From Lepidurus packardi (lineage: Eukaryota; Arthropoda; Branchiopoda; Notostraca; Triopsidae), in contig JAKZAN010000004.1 of NCBI GenBank assembly GCA_023053545.1, positions 6,448,001 through 6,512,000 of the forward strand: a stretch of 64,000 nt of DNA, read 5' to 3'. The position numbers and the translations under genes were made by a program. Positions within the stretch are counted from its first letter, which is position 1. Every line of letters starts with the position of its first letter. Positions 1 through 12,700 of this stretch are shown one piece after another. The notes under the pieces were generated by a model, which saw only the letters and a list, made by a program, of their open reading frames with translations, was not told the DNA's origin and did no database searches.

Positions 1-70
1 CATGACCGCGTGGATAACACTCACGACTGGGGACTACGAGGTCCCCGGTTCGATCCCCGGTCGAAGCACT
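1..70 (+). repeat. tRNA-derived fragment (SINE head or tRNA pseudogene), cut by the window edge
   Basis: Bases 49-58 read GGTTCGATCC, an exact match to the RNA polymerase III B-box consensus, and the segment before it (GTGGATAACAC) resembles a tRNA D-loop. An anticodon-like loop CTGGGGA can be drawn, but its stem (CACGA against CTACG) does not pair and the T-stem has a C-C clash. It is therefore not a working tRNA as seen. A SINE head or decayed tRNA gene is most likely. The 5' end may lie outside the window. Confidence 0.45.
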
Positions 71-2928
71 TTATTTCGTCGAAAGAATGAAAATATTAAA
101 TGCCTCCCTTTCTCTGTACTTAACGCCTGCCCGGCAAGGTTCCTATACCCGTATTCGAAATTGCGAAGCTTCGGAATCACGAGCTCGAATATCGGGGACA
201 GGAAACCGAGCAGGGAAGTTGGGAACAGGGAAAGGGGCGAGGCTCTCAATTTTTCAAAATTTGTGAAGGGGACCCCCTTGATCGTGCAGGAATCCTTATG
301 GAAAAAAGCCCAGAAAACGCTTTTCCAGCTCGAAAAGAGACCACGCCTTCTTTATGCTCCAATCCACCAATAGGATTCGTCATCTTTTGGGGGACCACAC
401 CCCTTTTCGCGGATTTTCCGAAAAATCACACAAATTTACCAAAATTTCGCTTTTATTTAGAAAATTACAAATTGTATAATACAAATGAAATTTTTGGAAA
501 TCAAATTTTAGGGAGAACATTTAAGGTACAATACACGAGCAAATGAATTCGGGGGTTTGGGGGCAAACATAATTTACATAATCTTAGAATCCAATGTTTG
601 GAGCTAAGGAAGTCATACAACGAAAATTCCAACAGATTTGGAAACTGAGCGCTACAGCAATTTTTGGAGAGATACATTTTTACAAGAAATGCATTACAAG
701 AGATTACAAGAAATGCAAAAACATGGGGAAAACAAGCGTTACAATTCTACTCAATTCTCAATAATTTACGAAATGTCGACCCCAAAGCTGCTATGCTGAA
801 CATCGGGACACTTCTAATGTGGCAATCTTGCCTTAACCGGCTTAACAAACAACTGCCGCAGTTGGGGAAGGGTTAAACAGGTGAAACGTAATGCAACTAA
901 CCACCAGATTGACAGCCAGATGAAACAGCAGATTGGTATGTGGAAAAGCAGCAACGATTCTTATTCAGGGTCGTTCAATTTTCTTCTCCTCTTTCTCCAT
1001 ACCCAAACCGAAGGGGTTCGCAGCTCGCTAATAACGTCGTACACTGTGACCATTCGGTTAAAATTATATGCGTGTAATCTCATACATACCTTTACAACTG
1101 AATACCTTAACTGTGTACATTTTTTTAAACCAAGGAAACGAGTTAAGAACCCCTTGACCAAACCAGATTACCAGGAGGCCACGAACGTTAAATAATACCT
1201 AAGGTAAAGCATTAGATGTGAAATACATATAAACACCAAGCATATTATATATTACCAAGAGATCTGCGCAACTACGTATATAGTTCAAGTTCTCCCAGCG
1301 TTAAAACTGTATAACCGAATAACTATAACGTTGATCAATCTTATCCGTAGACCCAAGGACAATTCGGCCGGAGAATGACATGTGTCAAACCCTCTAACGA
1401 GCCAATGCGATATTGATTGAAGAAGTCCCTGCTAATTGGTTAACCAGAGATTCAACATTTTTTAAACCGTATTAATAATTAGGTCTTAAGGATAACGAAC
1501 CGCGACATAAAGAGGATATTTTATTACCTTTATTAGTAAGATCTATTATATTAAGCTATTACATACATTTTAAACAATCTTTCTTCAATTCTATAAATAA
1601 TTCTGCCACGTGGCATGCCATATTTTCACACAGCTTCATTTGCAAAAGAGGCGAAGAATTAAGGAAGTCTCTCCTTAAAAATAAAAAATAAAAATAATTA
1701 TTGCGAACTGAAGCAAACAAAAGTTTACAAACAATAACCCCAGCGGCATATTGTTTGGATTGTCCACCTTAACAGAATCGTCTGTTTTAAGCTTAATAAA
1801 ACGTCTACAAGCCCAAACGTCTGAAATGAAACACCGCACTGAAAACAAGCCCGAACTTCACAAACGCAGCTAAATTAATGCTTATGAATAACAGGGATGA
1901 TTTACGTAATTACAAATAGAGAAAGTTATCTATCTTTAACTTAAAATCTCAACTATCATAGAAGGTAATCACAACACTTTATAGCCTATTGCAGCTTGTT
2001 CGGCTGCACGAGCGCGACTGACGTGGGGAGGGGTATGCAAGCTGGGCAGAGCGCCCCATTTGGCCATTCCATTAGTGCGCGCTGTTCTATCCGACGTTGA
2101 AGCCTCAAACAAAATATCTTTTCCTACGGTATAATTTACAGCAACAGGCCTGTAAAAATTAGCCAGCATAAGTAAGACAGACCAGAGCAACAAGCTAGGA
2201 TGGACACAACCCAGGTTGACTCTGATATGGTTTGCTGCGGATCGCTAGGCACCTCCTCCAACATGGCTGAATCCACATTGTGTGTTTGCAGATTTCAGAT
2301 GTAAACAAGAAAGAGGGCTAGCTAGTGCAACTTCACATTTTGTCTGAGATATCTTGTTTCTGCATTCATTCCTTTATTAACTGTCCGCTTCTTGATTTAG
2401 TCGAATTATTTGGTACTTGATCCTTACTCCTACTTCTGACCATAATGCCGCAGGTTTATCAAGAAGCATCCCAATTGGAAGATAAAAGCCCCTGCGGGGG
2501 ATTGAGGGATGACCTTAAAGAATGCTTACTCAAGTCTGATTGCGTTACAAAAGTAAAAAAAAACGAAAAAGTCTTATTTTAAGATTTTGAATGACAAGTT
2601 TGATTTTCATTTTTTATTGTTGCTCTTGAAACTAGTTAAACAAATCCCCTAAGGAATGTCTTATTTCGAAAGATCCGTCAGTTCCTGATGAATGCTATAG
2701 GCTACGAGTAACATTCTTTGAATGCAAACGCTCGCTGGTAGACTTTAACTAATTATTTTTCGAGTCACACAACTTATAAGCTTTCTGTGTTATTAAGCTG
2801 GATGCCAGACAGAGGTTTCGTGGGAGAAAAGGCTACTGACGGACAGGATGTCTTAAATATTGCGAAAGATGTATAGTTGAATTTAATACAATAACAGAAA
2901 GAACCTTGTGTACACTATACACTCAAAT
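71..2928. other. Intergenic, no gene recognised
   Basis: AT-rich sequence downstream of YIPF6 and presumably holding its 3' UTR near the right end. The frames here are short and show no domain, splice pattern or codon bias. A 74-codon minus frame at 1969-2193 was considered and not accepted. Confidence 0.6.
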
Positions 2929-3909
2929 TTATTCATTCGAACGAGAGACAACGGTCCAAGCTATTACGAAATAAAATAGGAAAACTGGATAAATGGCCAA
3001 AAGCTTTCGCTTCACTGGACAACAGCTCCCTAGGAATTTAACAGCAGCTAAAACAGAATTATATTAAAACAAAGGATCTAACAAAAAAAACATCCAACTC
3101 ACCCCAAACAGCCCAGCCTAGTGCGACAGCAGTCAGAATACATCGTAAGATAAACAAGAACGTTGTTTGCTGAACCAGAAGAATTACTCTACATGCTACC
3201 AGAGCTATCGTTAAGGGTAAAAGGCAATAGCCAAGAACGCAGATACTTTGGAAGATCGAACTATGGATAAACCAAAAGTTTGTTACTCATAATAGTATAC
3301 TCTTAATGAAAATGATCCCTTACATGACTCCTCCCAGTAATTTTATGTTAACTGTGGCTACCATGGCACCTATCCATACTATAACGAAGACTTGGGCAAA
3401 TTCTGGCCCTCCACTGTGCTGGGAATCAGTTGAAGATCCTTCCTGAAGCAGGCTAAATAAAGCATACACATAAACGCTAATTCACCTCGCATTTACTTGA
3501 GCTTACAGAGCCATAGCGTTGCAAAGGATCAAAGGCCCCCATAAATCCCCTGCAGACAAGATGCCACTTGTTACTGGATTAAATAAATTATAGTTTTCAA
3601 AACTTACACTCTGCCAACAAGTTTTTTTGCTGGCGAGGATACAGAACGTGTGTAAATTTCAAGCCAATCGCTTTCAAATCACGGATGACCGTATCTTTGA
3701 TGGGCTCATCCAACGTATTGAAGTCTTTTTCCCCAAGAACACTACTAACTACGCCTCCAGTAGAAGGAATGTTTAAGTTTCCTTCTAATCCTTCAATGGA
3801 CACGTCCTACAGAAACCAAACAAGTTATTATTATATTAACCGTTTTTATTCCAAATACATCAAATAAACTTACGTCTGAGCTCTCGAACTTAAACGTTGT
3901 AGGTTCCAT
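2929..3909 (-). CDS. YIPF6: Yip1-domain family member 6 (YIPF6-like)
   Basis: Six exons on the minus strand: 3909-3874, 3806-3608, 3549-3507, 3452-3324, 3260-3103, 3047-2929. They total 684 bases and 227 residues, against about 236 in human YIPF6. Recognised from the family signatures NTLDEPIKDTVIRDLKAIG, FTHVLYPRQQ, WDLWGPLILC and FQSICVLGYCLLPLT. An acidic cytosolic N-terminus is followed by a hydrophobic half with about five membrane segments. Known role of the family: Golgi/ER membrane proteins that act with Rab GTPases and other YIPFs in vesicle traffic. The start is the ATG at 3909, opening a 12-codon first exon. All introns are GT-AG. Its 5' end faces the cytochrome b5 reductase gene 266 bases away, so a shared promoter is likely. 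The 43-base third exon is a micro-exon that frame-only searches miss. Confidence 0.92.
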
Positions 3910-4175
3910 ATTTGTGCTGTTTTACGTTGGGAGTCTTGAAAACCTATCTACCTAACTACCCGTTTTTATTGACTCCCACAGGCGGTCATCAGACACGTAA
4001 ACAAATCCACGTCTCTCGCTAGTTGGTTATTAGCTCCAAACTCGTGATCCGCGGATGCGGTCATCAACACACCACCTGCCGGAAAAGGCCCCAGAGAAAA
4101 GCAGAAGTGAAAGTATAATCCACTACTTACTCTACTTTCTACCGTATGGGAAGCTGTGAACACGGAAACACAGAA
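3910..4175. promoter_or_regulatory. Divergent promoter region between YIPF6 and CYB5R
   Basis: The two start codons are 266 bases apart and point away from each other, so both 5' UTRs and core promoters must fit here unless unseen 5' UTR introns exist. I see no clear TATA box. Assignment as a bidirectional promoter is inferred from geometry alone. Confidence 0.5.
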
Positions 4176-5366
4176 ATGGATTCTCTAGCTAAAGTGAGCA
4201 TCAAACGGCAGTTTAAATAATTCAAAATTTTAATTTCATTCTTTTCTCTTTTTCTAAATGCATAGGTTTCTCCTATACTACTCGGGGTAGGCGTAGTAGT
4301 ATGCACAGCAGTTTTTACCAAGTTATACATGAGCTTCTCTCAGAGTAATTCCAGTGACTCTGCGAAAAAGCGGACTAATCCTGTCGCACTCCAGGACCCG
4401 AAAACCAAATACCCTTTGAAACTAATTGAAAAGCACGTTATAAGCCACGATACACGCCGGTTCAGATTTGCTCTACCCTCTTCTGAACACGTATTGGGTT
4501 TACCGGTGGGACAACACGTCTACCTTTCAGCTAGGATTGGTGGCCAACTGGTAATTCGCCCCTACACCCCAGTAACCAGTGATGACGACAAAGGCTACAT
4601 GGATCTGGTTGTCAAGGTACAGTTGTACCTCCCTAAGAAAACGTACTGAATGTGGAAATCTCTTTTTATGTAGGTCTACTTCCGTAATGTGCACCCTAAA
4701 TTCCCCGAAGGTGGAAAACTAAGCCAGTATTTAGAAAGCCTGCCTATTGGGGAAGTCGTCGATGTACGTGGGCCTTCTGGCTTGTTGGTTTACGAAGGCA
4801 AGAGCCGTTTTGCGATCAAAACCGAAAAACAGGCGCCAGCTTCCCTTGTTCAAGCCAGCAAGCTCAATATGATTTCTGGTAAGATTGACCTTTTTGTCCA
4901 ACTGGTGCCCTAAAGGAAGTAATTTTTGCATGAAAAGGTGGCACTGGAATCACACCCATGCTGCAATTGATTCGGCAAATTCTCAAGGACCCCGAAGATA
5001 AAACGGAAATGGCTCTTTTATTTGCCAATCAAACACCTTCAGATATCCTTTTAAAGGAAGAACTCGAAGAAGCTCGCGACAAGAATCCTGATCGCTTAAA
5101 GCTGTGGTACACTGTAGACAGGCCTGACGAAAGTAGGCATTTATTTATAGTTTTTTCCCCACCTTTTATTTATAAAAAATTATATACTTTTAGGCTGGAA
5201 ATTTAGTACTGGCTTCGTGTCTGCCGAGATGATTGCAGAACATTTATTACCCCCCGGTGCTGATACTCTGGTCCTATTGTGTGGCCCGCCGCCAATGGTC
5301 AATTTTGCTTGCCAACCCAATCTAGACAAATTGGGCTATTCTTCTAAACTAAGATTTGCCTATTAA
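4176..5366 (+). CDS. CYB5R: NADH-cytochrome b5 reductase
   Basis: Five exons: 4176-4193, 4266-4616, 4674-4878, 4938-5132, 5194-5366. They total 942 bases and 313 residues. The enzyme passes electrons from NADH through FAD to cytochrome b5 for fatty-acid desaturation, sterol synthesis and similar steps. Visible marks: flavin-binding RPYTPVTS (about residues 104-111), NAD-binding GGTGITPM (about 192-199) and CGPPPM near the C-terminus (about 286-291). [12 protein letters not shown] and [15 protein letters not shown] match the animal enzyme closely. The chosen start is the ATG of the six-codon exon 1 (MDSLAK). It joins a hydrophobic stretch ([14 protein letters not shown]) that makes an N-terminal membrane anchor. 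The ATG at 4329 lies after this anchor, so a soluble form starting there is conceivable but less likely. Which vertebrate paralogue it matches best (CYB5R1, 2 or 3) was not resolved. Confidence 0.95.
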
Positions 5367-5649
5367 ACAGAAGTGCAAGAAGTCTTATGCGCGTCGCCCT
5401 AGACAACCAGTGCTGCATTTGCTGTACAGTAGTTAACACAATCATTCCTAGACGCGATTTTAGTGGTGTAGATACCTATAGCTAAGGCGAAAATATATAC
5501 TTGTATATCAGTAACACACTTCTCCCATCACACAGACCCTAGAAAGGAATGTAGCAGCTTTGCAGGATAATGACGAATAGTCTTCTTCAACATCATTAAT
5601 GGCTCGGGGGTCTTTGAGGTCCTTCAAAAATATTTGCATTACTATTTTA

Positions 5650-7629
5650 TCAATTACAGTTGATCGAATAAAACTTTACTTGGTTCTGTCTTGAAAACGG
5701 GTTAGATGAAAGAGAATCAACCAAATCATCCAAAAAGTCTTGCTGGTTGGCTGAGCAGCAATCCAACACTCCAGGATCAATAGGATGCGCCTCTATATGA
5801 GAAAATTCAGTAATTTTTTTCCTTGGGGACAAATGGAAGAGATTCCCTTTTTTTCGTGTTTACCTGTGTTGAAGATGTAACCACCAGCGTCCAAGACACA
5901 TTCGCTTTTACCCCCACTGTACAGAAATCCTGAACTTCCTGAATTGTGGATAAAGTTTTCTGTGTCAAAGAGTAAATACAGATATTTCGTGGTTTCAGCC
6001 AGGAAAAAGGACTCCATTCTATCTTCAATACGATGATCTTTGACATCTTTAATCTAACCAAGCCTAACTTCACAACTAAGATCTTTCAAATTAAAGGATT
6101 ATTACTGTAGCATATCCACACGAGGTACGAGCGCTATGTTGTATAGAGCGCATGACAGACTCCCCCATTTCGAGCAGAATGGGATCATTGGTGGCTTGGT
6201 ACAGATACACGAGAGATTCCACAAATTCAGGACGCAAGGGATACCCGCCTCGTTTAGATCTTACATCCGACTACAAAACAATAAACTTTTTATTCAGAAC
6301 AGGGCCATATTACGCAAACCTTACCAAGGGAACGTCGTACATTTCAGGCATGAAACCAAACTGTTTCCAAACTTGGTAATAATTATGTAACGTTCTTAAG
6401 GCTGCGTTGACATCTCCCACCATGGCCAAGAGCCCCGGCCAGAAGGCTTCCAAGCTTTGGAACACGGGCAAAGTTACAGACCCTTTGTGCATGGTTACCC
6501 AGAAATGCCAATCGTCTTTTTGCACGTGGTTTTGCACAGCTTGGTGTGCCCGCGTGAACATGGACATGAGTTTAGGGTTTTGGAAAAGGGACGCTCCTTT
6601 AACCAAGTATTCATAGTAGGAATCGACAGACGCTCCAATGCCAGCATCTGTAGCCACCCACTGCCCCGTTTCCACGTTGATGTGGTTACCAAATAAATCC
6701 AGGGCTGAACGATGCTTCCACAACGCATCTAGAGCCTTCATAGCAGTCTATTGACACACATGGGATATATTTACCAAGCTTGAATTGAGGGCAATTATTT
6801 ACTTTTTCGTAAATGGGATCTCCGGTTAAACGAGAGAGGGTGCCAAATTCCACAATCATGGTGCCCACACCTGCTGTGCAAGTAACTGGGGTTTCCCCAT
6901 CTGGGACTCCATACCGCAAATTGACTGTGCCATACGGCATTCCGGTATTGGATTCAAAAGCGGGTAATAACCGTTGTGCCGCGTCTTCTGCCAAGCGTAG
7001 TAAAGACCCGTTGCAAGGCCAACCAGGATCCAAAGGAATCCCAGCCCAAATTATTTCAAGGAAAGAGCCGCTGTTGTAACAATTAAAAGCTAGACTGGAA
7101 GAGAGTTACTTGCGGGAAAGGATGTGGGCACTTAGTAAGCCGCCCACAATTCGGATATTGGTTTCAAAGACGGAAACGTTAATGTTTTCATCAAAGTGTT
7201 GTCTCTGCGCGACAATTTTAGCAACGCGAGCAAATTCAGAGTAATTTCCCATGACCAAAAGCGTGTCCATGGCGTCAATTAAGGTCAGGGAATAACTAAA
7301 GTATTTTCTCTAAATATTTCATACTGCAAATAGCAGACAAAAGTATACCTTCCCCACGTGTCAATTCCTTTACATGAGATGGGTTGCAATTCATCATATG
7401 GGTAGGCAAACTTCATGTAACCGTCATAGGCATGGTAAAACATACCTTTGACTTCATTCCTGGAGAAAATCCAATTAAAATATTTCAATGCTAGACAATT
7501 ATCGACTTGGGCTTACTTGAGATGCACAAGACGTTGACTAGTATAACGGCTAGCGAGATCAGATGACGCAAACGAGGCAAAAAACAAAGTTGTTAGAGTA
7601 CCAATGGCGATACACCTTTGCTTGGGCAT
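5650..7629 (-). CDS. EDEM2: ER degradation-enhancing alpha-mannosidase-like protein 2 (EDEM2-like, GH47)
   Basis: Eight exons on the minus strand: 7629-7517, 7459-7349, 7295-7110, 7070-6803, 6747-6325, 6270-6106, 6053-5864, 5792-5650. They total 1599 bases and 532 residues, a little shorter than human EDEM2. GH47 proteins of this subgroup trim mannose from misfolded N-glycoproteins to mark them for ER-associated degradation. A signal peptide lies at residues 1 to about 24. GH47 landmarks in order are [80 protein letters not shown] and GGYIFNTEAHPID, the last holding the calcium-binding Thr. EDEM2 is preferred over EDEM1/3 because of [19 protein letters not shown] and the short C-terminal tail. 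No KDEL-like tail is present. The gene converges on the reductase, with 283 bases between stops. The intron at 6748-6802 is only 55 bases. Confidence 0.93.
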
Positions 7630-8286
7630 TACGTTTTTATATCGCGTAATTTCAAAACTAACTGAAGAACAGTGCGTTTACTTAATAACTAAATGAGCCA
7701 CATTTAAAACGAGTTTTCCAGCATTTGTTTGTTTTGCTCGACAACTCTTCGTTTTACATGCTAATCAGGGGCAGGGCTAAGCTCTGAACCGCGAACGACA
7801 TTGAACTTCTGATGTCTATAAGTTTGAACTTCTGAACCCAATTGCCTAAAGTTTCAACCTATGGTTCATGACTGTGGGACGTAGACAGAAGGACTCCGGT
7901 GTACTCGACTGCAGGACGACGGACCTCGACACTAAGACAGGCTCATATAACTTTTAATAGAATAAAGCAAAGAGACAACGAACTCGCCAAACAAATAGCC
8001 ACAGCCTAGTGGCATAAAATTCACGCCAATGCATGTTTGCAAGTCGCCAACTTTGTCGCGAAATCGCACATCCGGGAAGACTTCTCTAATGCCCATCGTT
8101 AAAATCTAAACTTTGAACCAGTGAAGCAACAGAATGCAGGTTTTGGTTCACTGTTCAAACCCCTGCCTTTACCCGGGGTGCCTTGGCGAAAACTACCGCG
8201 AGCGGCAGATTTTAATGGTTTTAACAGCAGATATACACGTCGCCAAACTCTTCCAGCGAGTCAATAGTATAAAATGTTTTTCAACA
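7630..8286. other. Spacer: EDEM2 5' region and CAP gene 3' region
   Basis: 657 bases with no coding signal. It must hold the EDEM2 promoter and the 3' UTR of the CAP gene, both on the minus strand. No motif was distinctive enough to name. Confidence 0.5.
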
Positions 8287-9346
8287 TTATAATTCGGAAT
8301 GCTCAGTAGTCTCTTCCTTCTTTTCTACTTCGATTACACACAAACCGTCATCACACACTGTACCTTTCGGACACTTTGAACAAGGTTTCCCTGGGATATA
8401 GACAGGGAAGCTTTTGCTATTACCAGCAGGACCATAGTTACACACCACGAAAAGCTTATACGTATAAGCCGCCTCTGCTATTACCGTGGAATCATAGTAC
8501 GAAACAACTCCGCACCCAACCGCATACGTCTTTGCCCATACAAATTGGGTAAACTGTTTTACAAACTTCATCGGGTCCGGATTGGGCCTAAAAAATTAAC
8601 TCCATTGCTTGTCTTGTCTTATATCATACAACTTTTATTATCCATTCCTGGACACTTACTTGTAGGACAAAATTTCCGATATTTTCACGTTATTCTCGCC
8701 TTCCGCCCAAGAATGAATGGCGAATTTAAAATCGGGCTTATTTATGGGCGAAGAACCCAGCGAGATGGCGATATTCTGACCCACGTGAAAACGACCTTGG
8801 GAATCACACCAGAATGTATCTAGCGTTAATTACAGAGTTGTAATACTTACTAACTCTCCGGTTAACATCCATGTCGAAAAGGCATTGCTGCGCATGCGCT
8901 TGCGCAATAGTAGCCAACTCATCATCCCAAACCTTTTATAAGCAGAAAAACAAAAAATTAATTAAAACAATAAAGCATCTTATAGCCTTTTACAGATTCT
9001 GTAACCCATGTACTTACAAACGCTCGCATATTGGATGCTGAAGGTAATTTCATATGAGATTCTCCTTTGGCGATTCTCCGTCTGAAATCATTCTGCATGT
9101 CGACGATATTTTTCTTGTCTTCGTCACTAAATTCGACAGGGAAAACCTTTTTACATGCTGGACCAAACTTGTCAACCTAGAATTAAAAAATGTATAGAAC
9201 ACGAAGAACCCACCACAGAAACGAAAAACCTTAATATAAAATGTTACCTTAAACTTGCAGAGCGTGTGATCTCGGCCCAAAGCGCAGTAATCCAAGGCAG
9301 TAGAATACGCCACACATACAACGAGGAAATAGCCTACAACTTCCAT
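8287..9346 (-). CDS. Secreted CAP-domain protein (SCP/CRISP/antigen 5 family)
   Basis: Five exons on the minus strand: 9346-9248, 9176-9018, 8932-8851, 8795-8660, 8587-8287. They total 777 bases and 258 residues. A signal peptide (MEVVGYFLVVCVAYSTALDY) is followed by a CAP domain: MQNDFRRRIAKGE, LPSASNMR, VWDDELATIAQAHAQQC, HVGQNIAI, FTQFVWAKTYAVGCG and the family signature VVCNYGPAGN. After it come a short Cys-rich segment (CSKCPKGTVCDDGLC) and an acidic tail rich in Glu and Lys. The CAP cavity His (HVGQN) and the Glu of SWAEGE are present. CAP proteins are extracellular with varied roles (venom allergens, immunity, reproduction, lipid binding). The role here cannot be told from sequence, and nothing indicates venom use. 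It sits between EDEM2 and STIM, transcribed the same way, with no evidence of a functional link. Confidence 0.93.
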
Positions 9347-9723
9347 GTTTCCTTACATACACGCTTCAGCTCTCTTGAACAACTACTCCGTTTATACAGG
9401 TATCTACGACGTGTGTGACGCTTTTGACACATTTCACAGGTGTTCTTATTTGTACTTGCACCGAAGGATTCCGCGAGATGCAATGCAACGGAAAATCCGG
9501 TATAAATTAGACCTTATTATTATTATATGTAACGTGTACAATAGCCCAGGCTAAGTAGACAACACAACGTCAAGAAAAAAACATCTTTTTCTCCCGACAG
9601 GAAAACGGGTAACAGAGAAAACCGAAGCAATCGGGAAGACAACAACATGTCACGGCTTTTGCTTTACAAAATGCAAAATAAAGTAAAAAGGCCCACTTTT
9701 AATAACCCTGGGAAAAGACAGAA
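9347..9723. other. Spacer: CAP gene 5' region and STIM 3' UTR
   Basis: 377 bases without a coding signal. It lies between the CAP start codon and the STIM stop codon, so it should contain the CAP promoter and the STIM 3' UTR. Confidence 0.5.
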
Positions 9724-12700
9724 TCAAGATGTCGATTTGTGCGGTTTTTGTTTTCGGTTCTTGGAAAATAAAAAACTACCCAACATTTTAATTTTACGCT
9801 TTTTGCGCTCGTCGGTGCTACCCGTTGATGTCACAGACATGTTTTCTTCTGAAAGTCGCTCTTCTATATGTGTGCTGGACGTCAAGGATGTAGCTCTGTC
9901 CGTCTGCGACAAATCCAAGGCCGATTCTGACTGTGAATTGCGGACTATCCCCTAAAAATGATTCATTTAGAATTACGTAGACTTTAATTAAGGTTTTAAT
10001 TATAATAAAACGAAATACTGCGCGGGGCTGAGTTGACAAAGGCTCCGGTTCCGGTGAATAGGATTTCTGGATGAATGCCGCTCGCTTGCTTCTCTCCGAC
10101 AGCGTCGGACTGGATTTGAGCAACAAAGAAGTGGAAGATGATATACTTGGCAGCATCTCTATAGGTGCGGATTGGCGAGCAAATGCGTTCGGCAACGGCT
10201 TGGGAACTGACGGGTTCAACGAAAGGCTTTTGACCAAGGGGGTGGATGCCATGGGTTTCACTTGAAAGGATGGCCCATCCGAATCCACTTCGTCCTGGCC
10301 ATAGTCGTAATGATCTCGCGATTCCGGTTGTACAAAATGACGTTGGACATTAGAATTTGATTTCGACTTCCTGCTCCCAGCAAAACCTGCCAAAGACAAA
10401 AAAGTTTAAAGTTGTTACCAATACATATGTTGAATTAAAATTCAAATTAATAATAACATTAAAAATTATTATAATAATAAGTTAATAAAATAATATAAAT
10501 ATAATGCAAAGCAAGTTAAATAGTGACTTACCATTTGTAATCGAGGGAAGATGAGCTGAGTGAAGCTGACTTGAAGCCAAAGCGTTGGACAAGGCACTCG
10601 CGGATTCCAGGGAAGACGAACTATCGCGCTTAACAAGCGCTTTCCTGCCTCCAGTAGTTCTGACTCGAACATCGGTTCCTGTGATGTCACCATAACGGTT
10701 GTGAGTTGGTCCACCAAGCCCCCCAGGCGAGGTAAGAAACACCAGAGCGGACGTAGATACCAAATGCTTCACTGCGAGGGAAGCAAGGCATAGGCCCAGT
10801 CAAAGCGCCAGGCGAACAAGAAGCATTTTTTTTTCACCCAATTTACCCTCATTTCAAAAAGCACATGCCGAATTTTACAAGCCAAGGTAACGTAAAGAAA
10901 AATAACAAAAATAAAACCACATTCCCAATAACGAAAGAAACGTAAAGCAACGTAAGCTTCTAGCGTGCGTTCAAGCGAAATGTAAGCCTCTGAATACCAA
11001 GCTTGGAAATTTGTAGGGTTCTGCGTTTACCTGCAGATTGGTTATGCCCGGATGAATTGTCATCATCTTCTCCTGGGCCATTATTGCGACCTTCATTCAA
11101 ACAAAAGTTGACTTAGTGTTTACACTTCACTCCATGAAAGGCATGCAATTTTTTACTTGATCCTGGCGGTACGTAAAGATACCCACTCCGGTTTCCTACA
11201 CCGCTCCGCAACAACATTTCCAAATGTGGCAGCCCAGGGTTATTTGTAATGGCAAAACCACACAACAATTCTGTATGCTTCCAGCGACTGGCTCGTTCTT
11301 GTAGATCCAACGTGACTTCAGTTAAAGAGGATCTAAGGAGAAGATTATTTTTTTTAAACTCATATCCTTTACGAGATAAACAGTTTAGTAGCTTACCTAG
11401 CTTCCATAATACTCTTGTCGACATCATCAATGGATCTTCCATGTGTTGAAACAAAAGCTCCAAACAAACTGGAGCCTCTCTTCCCCAGCTTCTCGCACTG
11501 GAAAATAGAACAAAGACAAAATACATACGAAAACGATCAATATAAATAAGGTATCTTACAGCTTCTTTGGCTTGCTCAAGCTGTTTTTCAGCCAATAATC
11601 GTTTCTTGTTGTAAGCTTTGGATTCCAATTCGTAAGTTAACTGGAGCCAATGCTGTAAATCGGGTGGCCCTTTCCAGCACCTATCTTCCAGTTCACCTTG
11701 CATTTGCTGCAACTGATATCGTAAAACCTAACCCACAAAAAGAAGACTCAGATTCATTCAAAGAATTTTGTTTACTTTTTTTTACATCAATCTCCGCTTG
11801 GAGGCGCATCACTTCTTCGTCTTTCTTGCGGGGAAGATCCGTTTCTGAATCTGAACCTCCCTTGTCCACGACATCTTGTACCCCAGTACCGACATTCGGC
11901 TCTCCCAGTGCTCGGTTCAGCTTTTCCTAAATTTCAGTGATAATCAACGTATAAAGGTATTTAAAGATGTCAAATTTATTGAATTCGGTAGTACTTGCAA
12001 GTCTTGCAGGGCCTGTTCGGCAGTCGCCAGACTTTCCAGATCTCGTGTGAGCTTATCCAAGTGTTTTTTGGATCGTTTATTGATAAAATACGCAAAATAA
12101 CAACCTCCCAAGGCCGCAAGCAACAAACCTATCAAAATAGCATCCTTGATGGCATTATTGCCGTCTTTCGGAGGTCCAAACAAGACCGCATCGGTGGCTT
12201 TCAAGGATATTTTCCGCTTATGGTTCGGATCTTTAATTCCCAGCACAGACGAAAGGAAGGACATATTTACAACCGTCAACCTAAAAAAATTATAGAAATA
12301 TACATCGTGGGATGAATTTCCAATGCTTTTTTCAAACTCCATTTCTTACCGGGGCAAGGACGCTCCGTCCAGTCCACGCTCAACAAAAATCGGAGCATAT
12401 TGGGGTAACTGGACGGAATATGTGAGCCAATCCACACACTGTGCGACAGTCCAATTGTGCACCTGAATCAACAAGAAAAATGTGTTATATTTGCTCCTAA
12501 ATATACAAATAAAAAAGAACTTACATCCGACTTTATCCAAGCTTCCCACAGTTCCTTGGCTGTCACATGCGTATCTTCGTTATGAAATCGTCGTTGGCGC
12601 CGCTCATCTCCGTTCTTTATCTCCAACTCTTCCCGGATAAACTATGAATTGAAGCAAACACGAAAACTAGCCAAGTTAATTTGCAATTAAGGGCAACTGC

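Noticed and set aside
1969-2193. Minus-strand frame of 74 codons with a hydrophobic start
   Set aside because: No ATG at its listed start, no domain and no splice partners; lies beyond the 3' end of YIPF6.
6407-6696. Plus-strand frames inside EDEM2
   Set aside because: Antisense of the well-supported GH47 exon 6747-6325.
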